DNA of 64,000 nucleotides from [Clostridium] hylemonae DSM 15053 (GCF_008281175.1 NZ_CP036524.1:806001-870000); one strand, 5' to 3'. Positions 17,690 through 26,485 are shown, counted from the first letter of the stretch. Numbers and translations are program-made. Notes: generated by a model not told the origin, from the letters alone.

Positions 17690-18115
17690 ATGGACAATAA
17701 GAAAACAGGACAGTTGATCGCCAGAAGAAGAAAGGCAGCAGGCCTGACCCAGAAGGAACTGGCAGAACGGCTCGGTGTCACCAACAAGGCGGTATCCAAA
17801 TGGGAGACAGGAGGCGGCCTTCCGGATGTAGGCATGCTGAAGGAATTGAGCCGTACACTGGAGATCAGTGTGGATGAACTGCTGGACGGAGAAGAGTACA
17901 GCGGACAGGCCGGAGGAAAAAAGAGCGGTATGTACCGGGAGACAGAGGGACATGGGCAGAAGAAAAGAAGGACCGCCGCGGTCATCTGCGTGGTTCCCGC
18001 GCTGCTGCTGTTGTGCATGCAGCTCGCATATGTGACGGCCGGGAAAAATACGGTATGGAGTATATCTCAGATTTTCTGCCGTACCTTGTTAATATACTGG
18101 CGGCAGTTCTGCTGA
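17690..18115 (+). CDS. XRE regulator with membrane segment, probably frameshifted
   Basis: The frame encodes an HTH_3 domain (residues 8-62: LIARRRKAAGLTQKELAERL, AVSKWETGGGLPD), a basic linker and one hydrophobic helix (PALLLLCMQLAYVTAG, about 104-119), then runs into WSISQIFCRTLLIYWRQFC and stops. In the +1-overlapping frame the DNA reads YGMEYISDFLPYLVNILAAV, a typical continuation for this type of membrane-anchored XRE protein. One extra A in the run at 18044-18048 would join the two frames. The gene is therefore probably the N-terminal half of a longer regulator, or was truncated recently. Confidence 0.7.
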   Translation: MDNKKTGQLIARRRKAAGLTQKELAERLGVTNKAVSKWETGGGLPDVGMLKELSRTLEISVDELLDGEEYSGQAGGKKSGMYRETEGHGQKKRRTAAVICVVPALLLLCMQLAYVTAGKNTVWSISQIFCRTLLIYWRQFC

Positions 18116-19344
18116 CTGCCGCGGCCGTACTCATCTGGCGGGAGAAGAAAGCGGTGCGCGTCGGCGCCGCTGTGGCGGGAAGTGTGATCATATTGGCCGC
18201 CGGGGCCGCGGGTATCCGTGAGGTGAGGGAGCGCAGCGCAGTATGGAGCCTGTCTCCGGACTACCGGCATATGCTCGTATTAAAATACGAAGAGACGTCG
18301 GGCCGTGTGACGACATACCGGGATCAGATCCTCTGGTTTGCAAGAAGGTCAGACCAGTTCCCGTACACTTCCGGGAAAGACATGAAAGTTCAGTGGCTGG
18401 CAGATGACGCGTGTGCAGTCACGTACCAGTCACCGGATGACGGAAATGTGCACGAGTATGTGATGACTTACGGCGACCGGGGAGACGGGATCACCACGCC
18501 CTACGTATACAATCTCATTACCGGAAGCTGGACGGGAGAGGGCAAAAATATTGCCGGATGGAGCATCAAGACAACAGCGGACGGCCTGGTCGTGCGGTCA
18601 GACGGGAGAGTGGAAGAGACATATGCATTTGAAGACTGCGTACAGTTTGGAACGCTGGCTCTCGCCCTGTGCCGGGAAGGACTGCCGCAGTGGACGATAG
18701 TGCTGGATGAAAATTGTGTGGCAGGCGAGGACGATTTTCTCGAAGACGGCGGTACGATCTCACTCTGTAAGGTATCTATGGAGAAAACAGCTCCCATGCA
18801 TTTTACACGGACGGAGGCTCCGGAGTCATTTGAAAGTGACAGAGGAGCAGCGCCCGATGTGGCGGCGTCCGGCAAGACAATGGCGAAGGAAATGAGAGAG
18901 ATTCTGAAAAAAGACCCGGCCCTTGCCGATTTCCGCTCCAGCCAGCTCGGGTATCTGAAGGTGGCATATGGGCAGGACGATATATTTCAGGCGGCGCGGC
19001 TGGCGCTGGAAGAAAACGACAGGCAGTATACAGTGAACGGAATCGATGTCACGCGCAATATCACACATATGGAGCTGCTGGCAGGCGACAAGTACGACTG
19101 TCTCGTTCAGATCGATTCCACAGATGTATATTCAGATCCTTACAGTAAGGACGCGGAAGAGCTGGAAATGACGGCCAGCTACAGGCTCATGCGCGGGGAA
19201 GGCGTATATCTTGCGTATCAGGTTCCTTACGGGACAGACGGGTCATCCGGGCTGGATGCCCCGGCAGTGAAAAAGGAGCTTGACACAGAAGGCGATCCGG
19301 GGTACTCATATTTCGTACCGGGCGAACGGCAGGAGGAACAATAG
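18055..19344 (+). CDS. Membrane-anchored protein, likely C-terminal part of the XRE gene
   Basis: From ATG 18055 this is 429 residues: two or more hydrophobic helices at the N-terminus (FLPYLVNILAAVLLTAAAVL and AVAGSVIILAAGAAG), then a large hydrophilic, presumably extracellular domain I do not recognise. There is no convincing RBS before ATG 18055 or GTG 18013, while the reading frame continues backward into the XRE frame if one A is restored near 18048. The two are best viewed as one gene of about 550 codons. The downstream RCC1-like gene begins 1 bp after its stop. Confidence 0.6.
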   Translation: MEYISDFLPYLVNILAAVLLTAAAVLIWREKKAVRVGAAVAGSVIILAAGAAGIREVRERSAVWSLSPDYRHMLVLKYEETSGRVTTYRDQILWFARRSDQFPYTSGKDMKVQWLADDACAVTYQSPDDGNVHEYVMTYGDRGDGITTPYVYNLITGSWTGEGKNIAGWSIKTTADGLVVRSDGRVEETYAFEDCVQFGTLALALCREGLPQWTIVLDENCVAGEDDFLEDGGTISLCKVSMEKTAPMHFTRTEAPESFESDRGAAPDVAASGKTMAKEMREILKKDPALADFRSSQLGYLKVAYGQDDIFQAARLALEENDRQYTVNGIDVTRNITHMELLAGDKYDCLVQIDSTDVYSDPYSKDAEELEMTASYRLMRGEGVYLAYQVPYGTDGSSGLDAPAVKKELDTEGDPGYSYFVPGERQEEQ

Positions 19345-21438
19345 TTGGAGAAAATGGACGAATTTACATACGATACTGTGCCGGACAATTACAGGGAGAA
19401 ATATGAAAAATGCCAGAAGAACCGGATAGACGCTTTCGTCATAGTGGCCGGGTACGGAGTGCTGCTGATCGCAGTGATGCTGCAGGCAGTGGGAGTTCTG
19501 GCCGGATGGCGTCCGGTTCTTGCGATGATGGCGCTGGCAGCGGTGGCAGAGGCTGTGGTGCTCGGTATCGTCCGGCTTTGTTATCATTGCTCCGGCAAAA
19601 AACTGGCCGCGTTGATCAGAAGCCGGGAACAGAGCAGCCTTGTTGGAACATTTTATCCGGACTATCTTTTTGTCGCGTACGGGGATGGACGCAAGGAAAG
19701 CATAAGTTATTCGGATATCACAGCAGTGCGTGAGACAGAAGCATATTTTGATATCTGTTCGGGAGCGGCCGGGCTGCGGCTTGATAAAAAATATCTCGGC
19801 AGAGACGGGATACTCTGTCTTAGAAACAAGATGAAGAAGCACTGTCCTCATAAGTATACGTGCGGGCTTCTCCCGGAAGATGAGCCGCTTTGCATTGAGA
19901 TCGGGTGGGGCGAAGGAGACAGGGAACAGGCAGTAGAATGTGCGTCCATGTATATGCTCTATCGGCTCCGGTATTATTATTCAGAAAAAAGGGCGGGATT
20001 TGCCAGCGTTCTGGCAGCCGCGGTTTTCTTTATGAATATAAGCAATCCTATGCTGACGGTGACGGTCTGCATGTGTCTGATCGTTGGAGTGTCCATGCTG
20101 ATTATGCTTGTCCGCTGGCTTGTATTTTGGCTTACCTTAAAAGCGACTAAGAAGAATTATGCAAACCGGCCGCAGGACGCAAAGACGATAGTGGAACTGT
20201 CGGCGGAGGAGCTTGTGATCCACACGTACAACAGGGTGATCGGGCTGCCGCTTGACAAGCTGGAAAGTGTGACAGAAGGAGAACGCTTTTTTGCCGTCAA
20301 TGATCAGTTTATCTTCAAAGGTGATATGTCCGGGGAAGAGCAGTCTGTACTGCGGGGCCGTCTGAAAAAATACTGCAGGGAAGGCTTCCGGTATATCGAT
20401 GCTGCGGACCCGGTCAGAAATCAGCAGATACGCTCCGCCGTCTCCCTTGTTGTGCAGTTGCTTTTTATCATCCTCATAATCTTGAATTATCACGCACATC
20501 CCCTGAGAACAGGTGAGAGCTTCAAAAGCGGTACTGCGCCGGAGGAGAGGCAGGGCAAAAGTGAAGAGAAGACGGATGGTGTGCCGGCAGTTCCGTATGT
20601 GGATACGCCGGATAAAGACGCGCTGCACCTGGGGAGCAGGGAACTGCGCATTGAGGACTGTTACTGTGGCAACGCAGTGAACTTAAGCAGTAGATTTTAC
20701 ATTGAAAACGGTATTTTGTACGGAATCTCGGCCAATGAGCACGGCGAACTCGGGAGGGGAGACACGGATGGGCATATCAATGCCCGGGGATACTATCCCC
20801 CGTACGAGATAGCGGACGGCGTAAAGCATGTTGCGCTTGGCAAGTATTTTATGCTGTTCATAAATGAAGATAATGAGCTCTGGGGAACAGGTGATATACC
20901 AGGAACCGAAGGGAAGATGAAGGTTACGAAGCTGATGGATCATGTCCGGTTCGCGGCCTGCACGGAGGAGGCGATGGCCGTGCTGAAGGAGGACGGAACC
21001 GTCTGGTGCGGCGGGACGGTCAAAGACTTATCCGGTGCCGGGATTGTCTCATACAATGGGTTGGAACAGACGCTGTCGCATATGAAGTATGTCACAGCCG
21101 GGCAAAATACGCTGGCTGCCATCAGCGATGACAATGTCCTCTGGACATGGGGGGATAACTCCTACGGCCAGTGCGGCCTGCCGGCGGCCAAAGAGAAGGT
21201 TCTGGCAGAACCGGTGCAGGTGAGGGAGAAGGTGAAATCCGTCTGGGCGGACGCCCTTCTGTATGACTCCCCGGAGCAGTATCCGCTCTATGACCGGAAG
21301 GAGCCGCTTTCCTATGTCAGGCATCAGACTTACATCCAGCAGACAGACGGGGAAGTCTATGCCTGCGGAGAGAATCTCGCATCGGGCGGGGAGGACGTTT
21401 TCGTCCGCGTTATGCTGCAGCAGACAGATGTAAGGTGA
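19345..21438 (+). CDS. Membrane protein with RCC1-like repeats
   Basis: A 697-residue protein with hydrophobic helices near 31-75, two helices near 225-270 and one near 372-390, separated by two YcxB-like soluble segments (DYLFVAYGDGRKESISYSDI; later LSAEELVIHTYNRVIGLPLD). The C-terminal part (about 430-690) has RCC1-type propeller repeats, e.g. ISANEHGELGRGD, NEDNELWGTGD and LWTWGDNSYGQCG. Translation probably starts at TTG 19345, nine bases after aggagg; ATG 19354 is an alternative. It follows the membrane XRE locus directly, so the pair may form a sensory unit. Function unknown. Confidence 0.72.
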   Translation: MEKMDEFTYDTVPDNYREKYEKCQKNRIDAFVIVAGYGVLLIAVMLQAVGVLAGWRPVLAMMALAAVAEAVVLGIVRLCYHCSGKKLAALIRSREQSSLVGTFYPDYLFVAYGDGRKESISYSDITAVRETEAYFDICSGAAGLRLDKKYLGRDGILCLRNKMKKHCPHKYTCGLLPEDEPLCIEIGWGEGDREQAVECASMYMLYRLRYYYSEKRAGFASVLAAAVFFMNISNPMLTVTVCMCLIVGVSMLIMLVRWLVFWLTLKATKKNYANRPQDAKTIVELSAEELVIHTYNRVIGLPLDKLESVTEGERFFAVNDQFIFKGDMSGEEQSVLRGRLKKYCREGFRYIDAADPVRNQQIRSAVSLVVQLLFIILIILNYHAHPLRTGESFKSGTAPEERQGKSEEKTDGVPAVPYVDTPDKDALHLGSRELRIEDCYCGNAVNLSSRFYIENGILYGISANEHGELGRGDTDGHINARGYYPPYEIADGVKHVALGKYFMLFINEDNELWGTGDIPGTEGKMKVTKLMDHVRFAACTEEAMAVLKEDGTVWCGGTVKDLSGAGIVSYNGLEQTLSHMKYVTAGQNTLAAISDDNVLWTWGDNSYGQCGLPAAKEKVLAEPVQVREKVKSVWADALLYDSPEQYPLYDRKEPLSYVRHQTYIQQTDGEVYACGENLASGGEDVFVRVMLQQTDVR

Positions 21439-21494
21439 ACATTCTTTTTCAAAGATGACATACAGCTGTCCTGTTGATACTGATAAGATATATC

Positions 21495-21528
21495 TGCCCG
21501 GCGCATAAGACGGATGCCGCGCCGGGCA
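21495..21528 (+). terminator. GC-rich hairpin, possible terminator
   Basis: TGCCCGGCGC 21495-21504 pairs with GCGCCGGGCA 21519-21528, after the RCC1-like gene. The following T content is low, so intrinsic termination is uncertain. Confidence 0.45.
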
Positions 21529-21573
21529 TAATAACAGTGGAACAGGGGAGACCCTCAAGCGGAGGAAAAGAAT

Positions 21574-22038
21574 ATGGAATATGAAATTGTGACATTGGAA
21601 GAAAAGACAGTAGTCGGGCTGACGGCCCGCACGAACAATACGTCCCCGGATATGGGAGCCGTCATCGGCGGTCTCTGGCAGAAGTTTTACGGGGACAAGG
21701 TATATGACTCCATCTGTAATAAAAGGGATGGAAAAGCGCTTGGGATATATACGGATTACGCAGGGGATGAAAAGGATGACTATACGATAATGACAGGATG
21801 TGAGGTAAGCAAAGCAGAAGAGATTCCGCCGGAAGCTGCCGTAAAGCACATTCCGGCGGGAAAATATGCAAGATTCGTTGTAAAAGGCGAGCTCCACAAG
21901 TCAGTTGGGGCGTTCTGGCAGAAACTCTGGCAGATGGAACTTGACAGGGCGTTTACCGCGGATTTTGAAGAGTACCAGAACAGTGATCCGGAGCATACTG
22001 AGATTCATATTTATATCAGCCTTAAGGCGGAAGAATAG
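21574..22038 (+). CDS. GyrI-like effector-binding domain protein
   Basis: A 154-residue single-domain protein of the AraC-effector-binding/GyrI type: MEYEIVTLEEKTVVGLTART, GIYTDYAGDEKDDYTIMTGCEV, IPAGKYARFVVKGEL and TEIHIYISLK at the C-terminus follow the family's beta-alpha pattern. It carries no DNA-binding domain and probably binds or sequesters a small amphipathic molecule. It has a good upstream purine stretch (cggaggaaaag). Its 3' end overlaps the convergent DUF6483-type gene by 28 bp. Confidence 0.82.
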   Translation: MEYEIVTLEEKTVVGLTARTNNTSPDMGAVIGGLWQKFYGDKVYDSICNKRDGKALGIYTDYAGDEKDDYTIMTGCEVSKAEEIPPEAAVKHIPAGKYARFVVKGELHKSVGAFWQKLWQMELDRAFTADFEEYQNSDPEHTEIHIYISLKAEE

Positions 22039-22406
22039 AACGTCTCAAGTCCTGTAACGCCGTATTCTTTTACAAAGTTTTCGATACCATCTTTGATCTC
22101 TTCTCTGGAGTAGTTGGATTCCAGCAGAAAATCATCTTTATAATCATTGATATGTGAGTAGAAGGACAGGCCCATGAGCAGATAGTCTTCGTTATCCGTA
22201 TCCAGATTCTCATAGAGGAGGTTTTCAGCCTCGTTTATCCTGCCCGCGTCAGCCATTGCGATGATGCGGGTATAGTCGTCGCCGCACGGCGATGGTTCTT
22301 CGGCGTCTGTCTCATACCGGAACTGGGGCTTACCTGTGATGAGCTGCATGAGAAAGCGCACCAGGTCTTTGACCAGCCTCATGACATAATCCTGTTCAAA
22401 ATCCAT
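22011..22406 (-). CDS. DUF6483-type small helical protein
   Basis: A 131-residue, mostly helical protein starting MDFEQDYVMRLVKDLVRFLM, with a TPR-like acidic middle (AGRINEAENLLYENLDTDNED). I associate it with DUF6483-type proteins of Clostridia, which lack a known function. GGAGG lies just upstream of its start. It is the last gene of a three-gene minus-strand unit behind a membrane protein and an XRE regulator. Confidence 0.65.
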   Translation of the reverse strand: MDFEQDYVMRLVKDLVRFLMQLITGKPQFRYETDAEEPSPCGDDYTRIIAMADAGRINEAENLLYENLDTDNEDYLLMGLSFYSHINDYKDDFLLESNYSREEIKDGIENFVKEYGVTGLETFYSSALRLI

Positions 22407-22423
22407 TGCGGTACCTCCTGACT

Positions 22424-22870
22424 CTAATCGTCTCCATATGTGTCATCCAGTTTCCTCTGTTTTCTTTTCGTGTATTCCCCCATGGCGGCCAGCACTCCGA
22501 ACATGAGCAGAAAGATAAATACGGCAAAGGCCAGCGTGATTCCTGCCAGATGACGGACACCGCGCAGAGCCATGGCGGCGGCAAACAAAATAGTAAAGAT
22601 CACAGTCGCCGCAAGGCTGTGAACGAGATAATCCCTGAGACAGGGGACAGAATAATAAGTCCACAGCCCCCTCTTTGTGCATCCGGCTATGATCGTGATG
22701 CAGCCCGCAAAAAACGCGATGTGTTCCCCGATAAGCTCCTGCACCGGAACCTGAAAGAACAGTACCTTAAGTAATATATCCGCGGTCAGGGCAAAGAATA
22801 ATACCCAGAAGCCGGCCCGTTCTATCTTCATCAATTCCAGTTCCTGTCTTTCATCGACTGTTTTTTTCAT
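22424..22870 (-). CDS. Four-helix membrane protein (DUF6773-like)
   Basis: About 148 residues with four hydrophobic segments (FWVLFFALTADILLKVLFF, IAFFAGCITIIAG, VIFTILFAAAMAL, LAFAVFIFLLMFGVLAAM). It resembles small membrane proteins typically co-encoded with a one-domain XRE regulator in Lachnospiraceae. ATG 22870 is preferred because an RBS-like GGAGGATGAGGA precedes it; ATG 22879 is in frame. Its start overlaps the end of the XRE gene by about 20 bp, so the pair is translationally coupled and the regulator probably controls it. Confidence 0.65.
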   Translation of the reverse strand: MKKTVDERQELELMKIERAGFWVLFFALTADILLKVLFFQVPVQELIGEHIAFFAGCITIIAGCTKRGLWTYYSVPCLRDYLVHSLAATVIFTILFAAAMALRGVRHLAGITLAFAVFIFLLMFGVLAAMGEYTKRKQRKLDDTYGDD

Positions 22871-23072
22871 ATTCCTCATCCTCCTCCCAGAACAAATCGT
22901 TTAAAGTGACACCGAGCGCCCGGCAGATCGCGAGGCACAGTCTGAGCGACGGATTAAACTTCCCGGCCTCTATCATACCGATAGTCTGGCGGGTGACATC
23001 CACGTGCCTTGCAAGATCTTCCTGGGACATATCCATATTGATCCTCGCAAGTTTCATTTTCTTGTTTTTCAT
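22851..23072 (-). CDS. Small XRE/Cro-type repressor
   Basis: A 73-residue single-domain HTH_3 protein: KLARINMDMSQEDLARHVDV, TRQTIGMIEAGKFNPSLRLC and ALGVTLNDLFW. This minimal YozG-like type usually pairs with a membrane protein, which follows here with overlapping genes. A GGAGG ribosome site lies a few bases before its start, and a consensus promoter lies upstream at 23121-23093. Confidence 0.88.
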   Translation of the reverse strand: MKNKKMKLARINMDMSQEDLARHVDVTRQTIGMIEAGKFNPSLRLCLAICRALGVTLNDLFWEEDEEYEKNSR

Positions 23073-23092
23073 CTCCCGCCTCCTTTGATTTC

Positions 23093-23121
23093 AGTATATA
23101 GTTATGGTGATGATATGTCAA
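23093..23121 (-). promoter_or_regulatory. Promoter of the small XRE operon
   Basis: On the minus strand TTGACA (23121-23116) and TATACT (23098-23093) are spaced by exactly 17 bp, close to consensus. AT-rich repeats around it (tatattttacatta, gaaatttacatta) could be operators for the encoded repressor. Confidence 0.8.
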
Positions 23122-23173
23122 CTATATTTTACATTATGTGAAATTTACATTACCTTTCTGCGCGGTTTAGCGT

Positions 23174-23202
23174 TTGACATTAAGACGGGCAGAGCTTAAA
23201 AT
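23174..23202 (+). promoter_or_regulatory. Promoter of macro-nth operon
   Basis: TTGACA 23174-23179 and TAAAAT 23197-23202 with 17-bp spacing, divergent from the XRE promoter about 55 bp away. Confidence 0.75.
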
Positions 23203-23236
23203 AAAAGGAACCACTATACAGAAAAGGAGGATGACC

Positions 23237-23755
23237 ATGATACATGTAATAAAAGGTGACATTACCAGACTTACAGATGTGGATGCCATAGTCAATGCGG
23301 CCAATTCTTCTCTGCTTGGAGGCGGGGGTGTGGACGGGGCGATCCACAAGGCGGCAGGTCCGGGCCTGCTGGAAGAGTGCAGAGCGCTTCATGGTTGTCC
23401 TGCCGGAGAGGCGAGGGTGACCGGCGGCTACCGTCTGCCGGGCAGGTATGTAATACATACGGTCGGACCCGTCTGGAGGGGCGGGGGGAAGAAGGAGGAT
23501 GAGGTGCTGGCCGGATGCTATCGGAACTGTCTGGAGGCAGCGGCCAGGAAACGGATCACGTCCATCGCGTTTCCTGCCATATCTACAGGTATCTATGGGT
23601 ATCCGAAGGAGAGAGCTGCCGGGATCGCGGTACATACGGTTCAGTCCTATCTGGAAGAGCACCCGGGAAAGATAGAGAAGGTAATATTTGTCCTGTTCGA
23701 CGACGAAAGCCTTCAGATATACAAAGAACTGATGAAAAAAAGAGGAAGAGTATGA
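23237..23755 (+). CDS. Macro-domain (ADP-ribosyl) hydrolase
   Basis: The 172-residue protein is a single MacroD-type domain: IVNAANSSLLGGGGVDGAIH (residues about 20-39, catalytic loop), the PGRYVIHTVGPVW block, and AFPAISTGIYGYP binding the diphosphate. Such enzymes remove ADP-ribose from proteins or deacetylate O-acetyl-ADP-ribose. ATG 23237 is used because aaaggagg ends seven bases earlier; ATG 23231 is too close. The stop codon overlaps the start of nth, so a DNA-repair link is suggested by operon structure. Confidence 0.9.
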   Translation: MIHVIKGDITRLTDVDAIVNAANSSLLGGGGVDGAIHKAAGPGLLEECRALHGCPAGEARVTGGYRLPGRYVIHTVGPVWRGGGKKEDEVLAGCYRNCLEAAARKRITSIAFPAISTGIYGYPKERAAGIAVHTVQSYLEEHPGKIEKVIFVLFDDESLQIYKELMKKRGRV

Positions 23756-24387
23756 CAAAGAAGAAATTAGCACTGGAAATAATCGAACGTTTAAAGAAGG
23801 AGTATCCGGACGCCGGCTGTACGCTGGACTACGACCATGCGTGGAAGCTCCTTGTCAGTGTCCGTCTGGCGGCACAGTGTACAGACGCCAGAGTCAACGT
23901 AGTTGTGGAGGACCTGTATGAAAAATATCCGGATGTGGAAGCGCTTGCTTCGGCGCCGCCGGAGGAGATCGAAGAGATCGTGAGGCCATGCGGGCTCGGT
24001 AAGAGCAAGGCGCGTGACATCAGCGCGTGTATGAAGATATTGAGAGATGAGTATGGCGGGAACGTACCGGACGATTTTGACGCATTGTTAAAGCTGCCGG
24101 GGGTCGGGCGCAAAAGCGCCAATCTCATCATGGGCGACGTGTTCAAGAAGCCGGCGATCGTGACAGATACACACTGTATCCGGCTGGTGAACCGGATGGG
24201 CCTTGTCGACGGCATCAAAGAGCCGAAGAAGGTAGAGATGGCGCTCTGGAAGATCATACCGCCGGAAGAAGGCAGCGACTTCTGCCACCGCCTCGTTTAT
24301 CATGGACGGGATGTATGTACGGCGAGGACCAAACCATTTTGTGACAAATGCTGTCTGGCCGATATCTGCAAAAAAGCGGGCGTATAG
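23752..24387 (+). CDS. nth: Endonuclease III
   Basis: A 211-residue base-excision glycosylase/AP lyase for oxidised pyrimidines. The helix-hairpin-helix LPGVGRKSANLI carries catalytic Lys121, and Asp139 lies in VTDTHCIRL. The C-terminal Fe4S4 ligands are Cys189, Cys197, Cys200 and Cys206. The first gap is seven residues instead of the six usual in E. coli Nth. ATG 23752 overlaps the macro-domain stop by 4 bp (ATGA), giving coupled translation; the long upstream extension of the frame is not coding. Confidence 0.93.
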   Translation: MTKKKLALEIIERLKKEYPDAGCTLDYDHAWKLLVSVRLAAQCTDARVNVVVEDLYEKYPDVEALASAPPEEIEEIVRPCGLGKSKARDISACMKILRDEYGGNVPDDFDALLKLPGVGRKSANLIMGDVFKKPAIVTDTHCIRLVNRMGLVDGIKEPKKVEMALWKIIPPEEGSDFCHRLVYHGRDVCTARTKPFCDKCCLADICKKAGV

Positions 24388-24421
24388 CAGACGTTTGCGG
24401 TGACAGAAGGGGGCGGACAGT

Positions 24422-25069
24422 ATGGAAGGACAGACAAAGCTGCTTTTTCTAGGAGACAGTATAACAGATGCAGATCATAACCTGGACGGGGATCCTGACA
24501 GCCTCGGGGATGGTTATGTCCGCATAATAGCGGAACGGATAAAGGACCGGGGAGTATGTTTCGTCAATAAGGGACATGACGGTTTTACAGTGCCGGCACT
24601 TCTGAGGATGCTCGATGCCGACTGCATATCAGCCGCCCCTGATGTGGTGACGGTGCTGATAGGCTGCAATGACGCGGGGATAGAGATGCATACCCAAAGG
24701 ACGCTGAAGCAGCAGAAGTTTGAAGAAAATTACGGGCGGCTCATCAGAAGGATCCGGACAGAGACAGCGGCCAGGATACTCTGTATGGGACCGTTCATAT
24801 TTGCGGAACCGGCCAGATACCGCCGCTGGTTTCCTGTCATTGAGGAGGCGGAGGCCATAGAACGTAAGATGGCATTGAGATATGGAGCGGAGTTTCTCCC
24901 GCTCCACAACGTGCTGAACCGTGCCGCGGACGCAGAAGGGACCGGTGAGATCACAGTGGATGGGATCCACCTGAACAGACGAGGCGCCCGGATCGTGGCT
25001 GAGGAATGGCTTGCCTTATACAAGCCTTCGTTTCCGGTAGGAATAATAAAAGAGGAACATAAGGGCTGA
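24422..25069 (+). CDS. SGNH/GDSL family hydrolase
   Basis: A 215-residue cytoplasmic esterase/lipase-like protein: block I LFLGDSITDAD with nucleophile Ser14, the block III element IGCNDAG near 80-86, and catalytic Asp/His in DGIHLNRRG near 180-188. No signal peptide is present. Natural substrates of such proteins are acyl or acetyl esters, often of sugars. It follows nth by 34 bp with ggggg before the start. The 3' end overlaps the convergent MATE gene by 54 bp. Confidence 0.85.
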   Translation: MEGQTKLLFLGDSITDADHNLDGDPDSLGDGYVRIIAERIKDRGVCFVNKGHDGFTVPALLRMLDADCISAAPDVVTVLIGCNDAGIEMHTQRTLKQQKFEENYGRLIRRIRTETAARILCMGPFIFAEPARYRRWFPVIEEAEAIERKMALRYGAEFLPLHNVLNRAADAEGTGEITVDGIHLNRRGARIVAEEWLALYKPSFPVGIIKEEHKG

Positions 25070-26362
25070 TATGATCCATGATACCGGATAGCTGAAGATT
25101 ATCGTGTCTACGGCAGGGCGGAACTTCAGGGCGCCGGCGATCCATATGATCCTCAGCAGGCACGTACCGCACATCGTGATGATGAGCGGTATGATGACAT
25201 CTCCGATCCCCCGCAGGGCGCCGGATAATACTTCCAGAAACACGTAGAAGATATAACACGGCGTGATGAGGGCAAGCATCCAGGAGCCAAGCCGTATGAC
25301 TTCCGGGTCAGACGTAAATATGCCAAAGAGAGGGATGCGGAGCACCATAAAAAAGACGACGAGGATTCCGGAGAAGAGCAGGTCAATGCCGAGACAGACG
25401 CGGACGCTTTTTTTCACCCGGTCTGTTTTTCCTGCTCCGTAATTCTGCCCTACGAAGGTGGTTATGGCTATGCCGAAGGCGCCGCTCATCATCCAGAAAA
25501 GGCCGTCCAGCTTGTTGTACACGGACCAGGCGGCGGACGTGTCGGTTCCGAATGTGTTCAGTGATGCCTGTATCATCGTGTTGGAGATATTGTACATCAC
25601 AGACTGGAAGCCGGCGGGCAGCCCGATGCGCAGCAGCGATCTTAGGATCGGGCCGTGTATGCGGATGTGGGTAAATGACAGCTTCAATATCGTCTCTGCC
25701 CGGGTGAGACGTAAAGTCACAAGCAGTGCGCTCACCGCCTGGGAAAGCAGGGTGGCGGCCGCCGCTCCGGTTACGCCCATGTGAAAGACGACGATAAATA
25801 CGGTGTCCAGCACGATGTTCAGCATGCAGCACACGATCAGGTAGTACAGAGGGTGTCTGGAATCCCCTGAAGCGCGGAGGATCCCTGAGCCCATATTGTA
25901 GATGAAGACAAAGAGGATCCCTGCAAAATAAATGCGGAGATAGACTGTGGAGTCCGCCATCAGTTCTGCCGGCGTATTCATCCACATAAGCAGCCTTGGG
26001 GCAAGCACAAACCCGAGAATTCCGATAGCGATACTCCCGGCGGCGGAGAAGGCGTACGCGGTGTGAAGACTCTCGTTCAGGGCGTGCTTATTTTTTGCAC
26101 CGTAAAACTGCGCGATGATGACGGACGCTCCGGAGGAGAGTCCGGTAAAGAAGCCGACGATCAGATTGACGATCTGAGTGGAAGAGCCGCCCACGCTGGC
26201 AAGCGCCTCTTTACCGACAAAATGGCCGACGATGATCGTGTCTATCGTGTTATAAAGCTGCTGAAAAAATGTACCAAATACGATCGGAAAAAAGAAGATC
26301 AGAAGCTGTTTCCAGATGACACCTTCCGTAATTTGATTTGTATTATGAGTCCCCCGTCTCAT
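25016..26362 (-). CDS. MATE family efflux transporter
   Basis: A 448-residue membrane protein with about twelve hydrophobic helices in two MatE repeats; the first contains FFFPIVFGTFFQQLYNTIDT, the usual MATE N-terminal motif. MATE pumps export cationic drugs or metabolites using sodium or proton gradients. The start at 26362 (MRRGTHNTNQ) has GAGAGG about ten bases upstream; an in-frame Met 13 codons earlier is less likely. No regulator is adjacent. Substrate unknown. Confidence 0.9.
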   Translation of the reverse strand: MRRGTHNTNQITEGVIWKQLLIFFFPIVFGTFFQQLYNTIDTIIVGHFVGKEALASVGGSSTQIVNLIVGFFTGLSSGASVIIAQFYGAKNKHALNESLHTAYAFSAAGSIAIGILGFVLAPRLLMWMNTPAELMADSTVYLRIYFAGILFVFIYNMGSGILRASGDSRHPLYYLIVCCMLNIVLDTVFIVVFHMGVTGAAAATLLSQAVSALLVTLRLTRAETILKLSFTHIRIHGPILRSLLRIGLPAGFQSVMYNISNTMIQASLNTFGTDTSAAWSVYNKLDGLFWMMSGAFGIAITTFVGQNYGAGKTDRVKKSVRVCLGIDLLFSGILVVFFMVLRIPLFGIFTSDPEVIRLGSWMLALITPCYIFYVFLEVLSGALRGIGDVIIPLIITMCGTCLLRIIWIAGALKFRPAVDTIIFSYPVSWIISALMFLFYYSYRKRRLV

Positions 26363-26485
26363 TGTTTCATAACCTCTCTTTTGTGTGATAGTTTCAGGCA
26401 CCTGAAATTATGCCACCGATACTATATCACGAAAGCCTGTTTATGTCGACAGATTTTGGAAAAAGCCAGAAAGGACAGGAAAGAT

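Noticed and set aside
23515-23751. N-terminal extension of endonuclease III
   Set aside because: It lies inside the macro-domain gene in another frame; Nth homology begins at 23752.
26063-26485. N-terminal extension of the FliB-like protein
   Set aside because: It is antisense to the MATE gene and has no family resemblance; the conserved start is at 26486.
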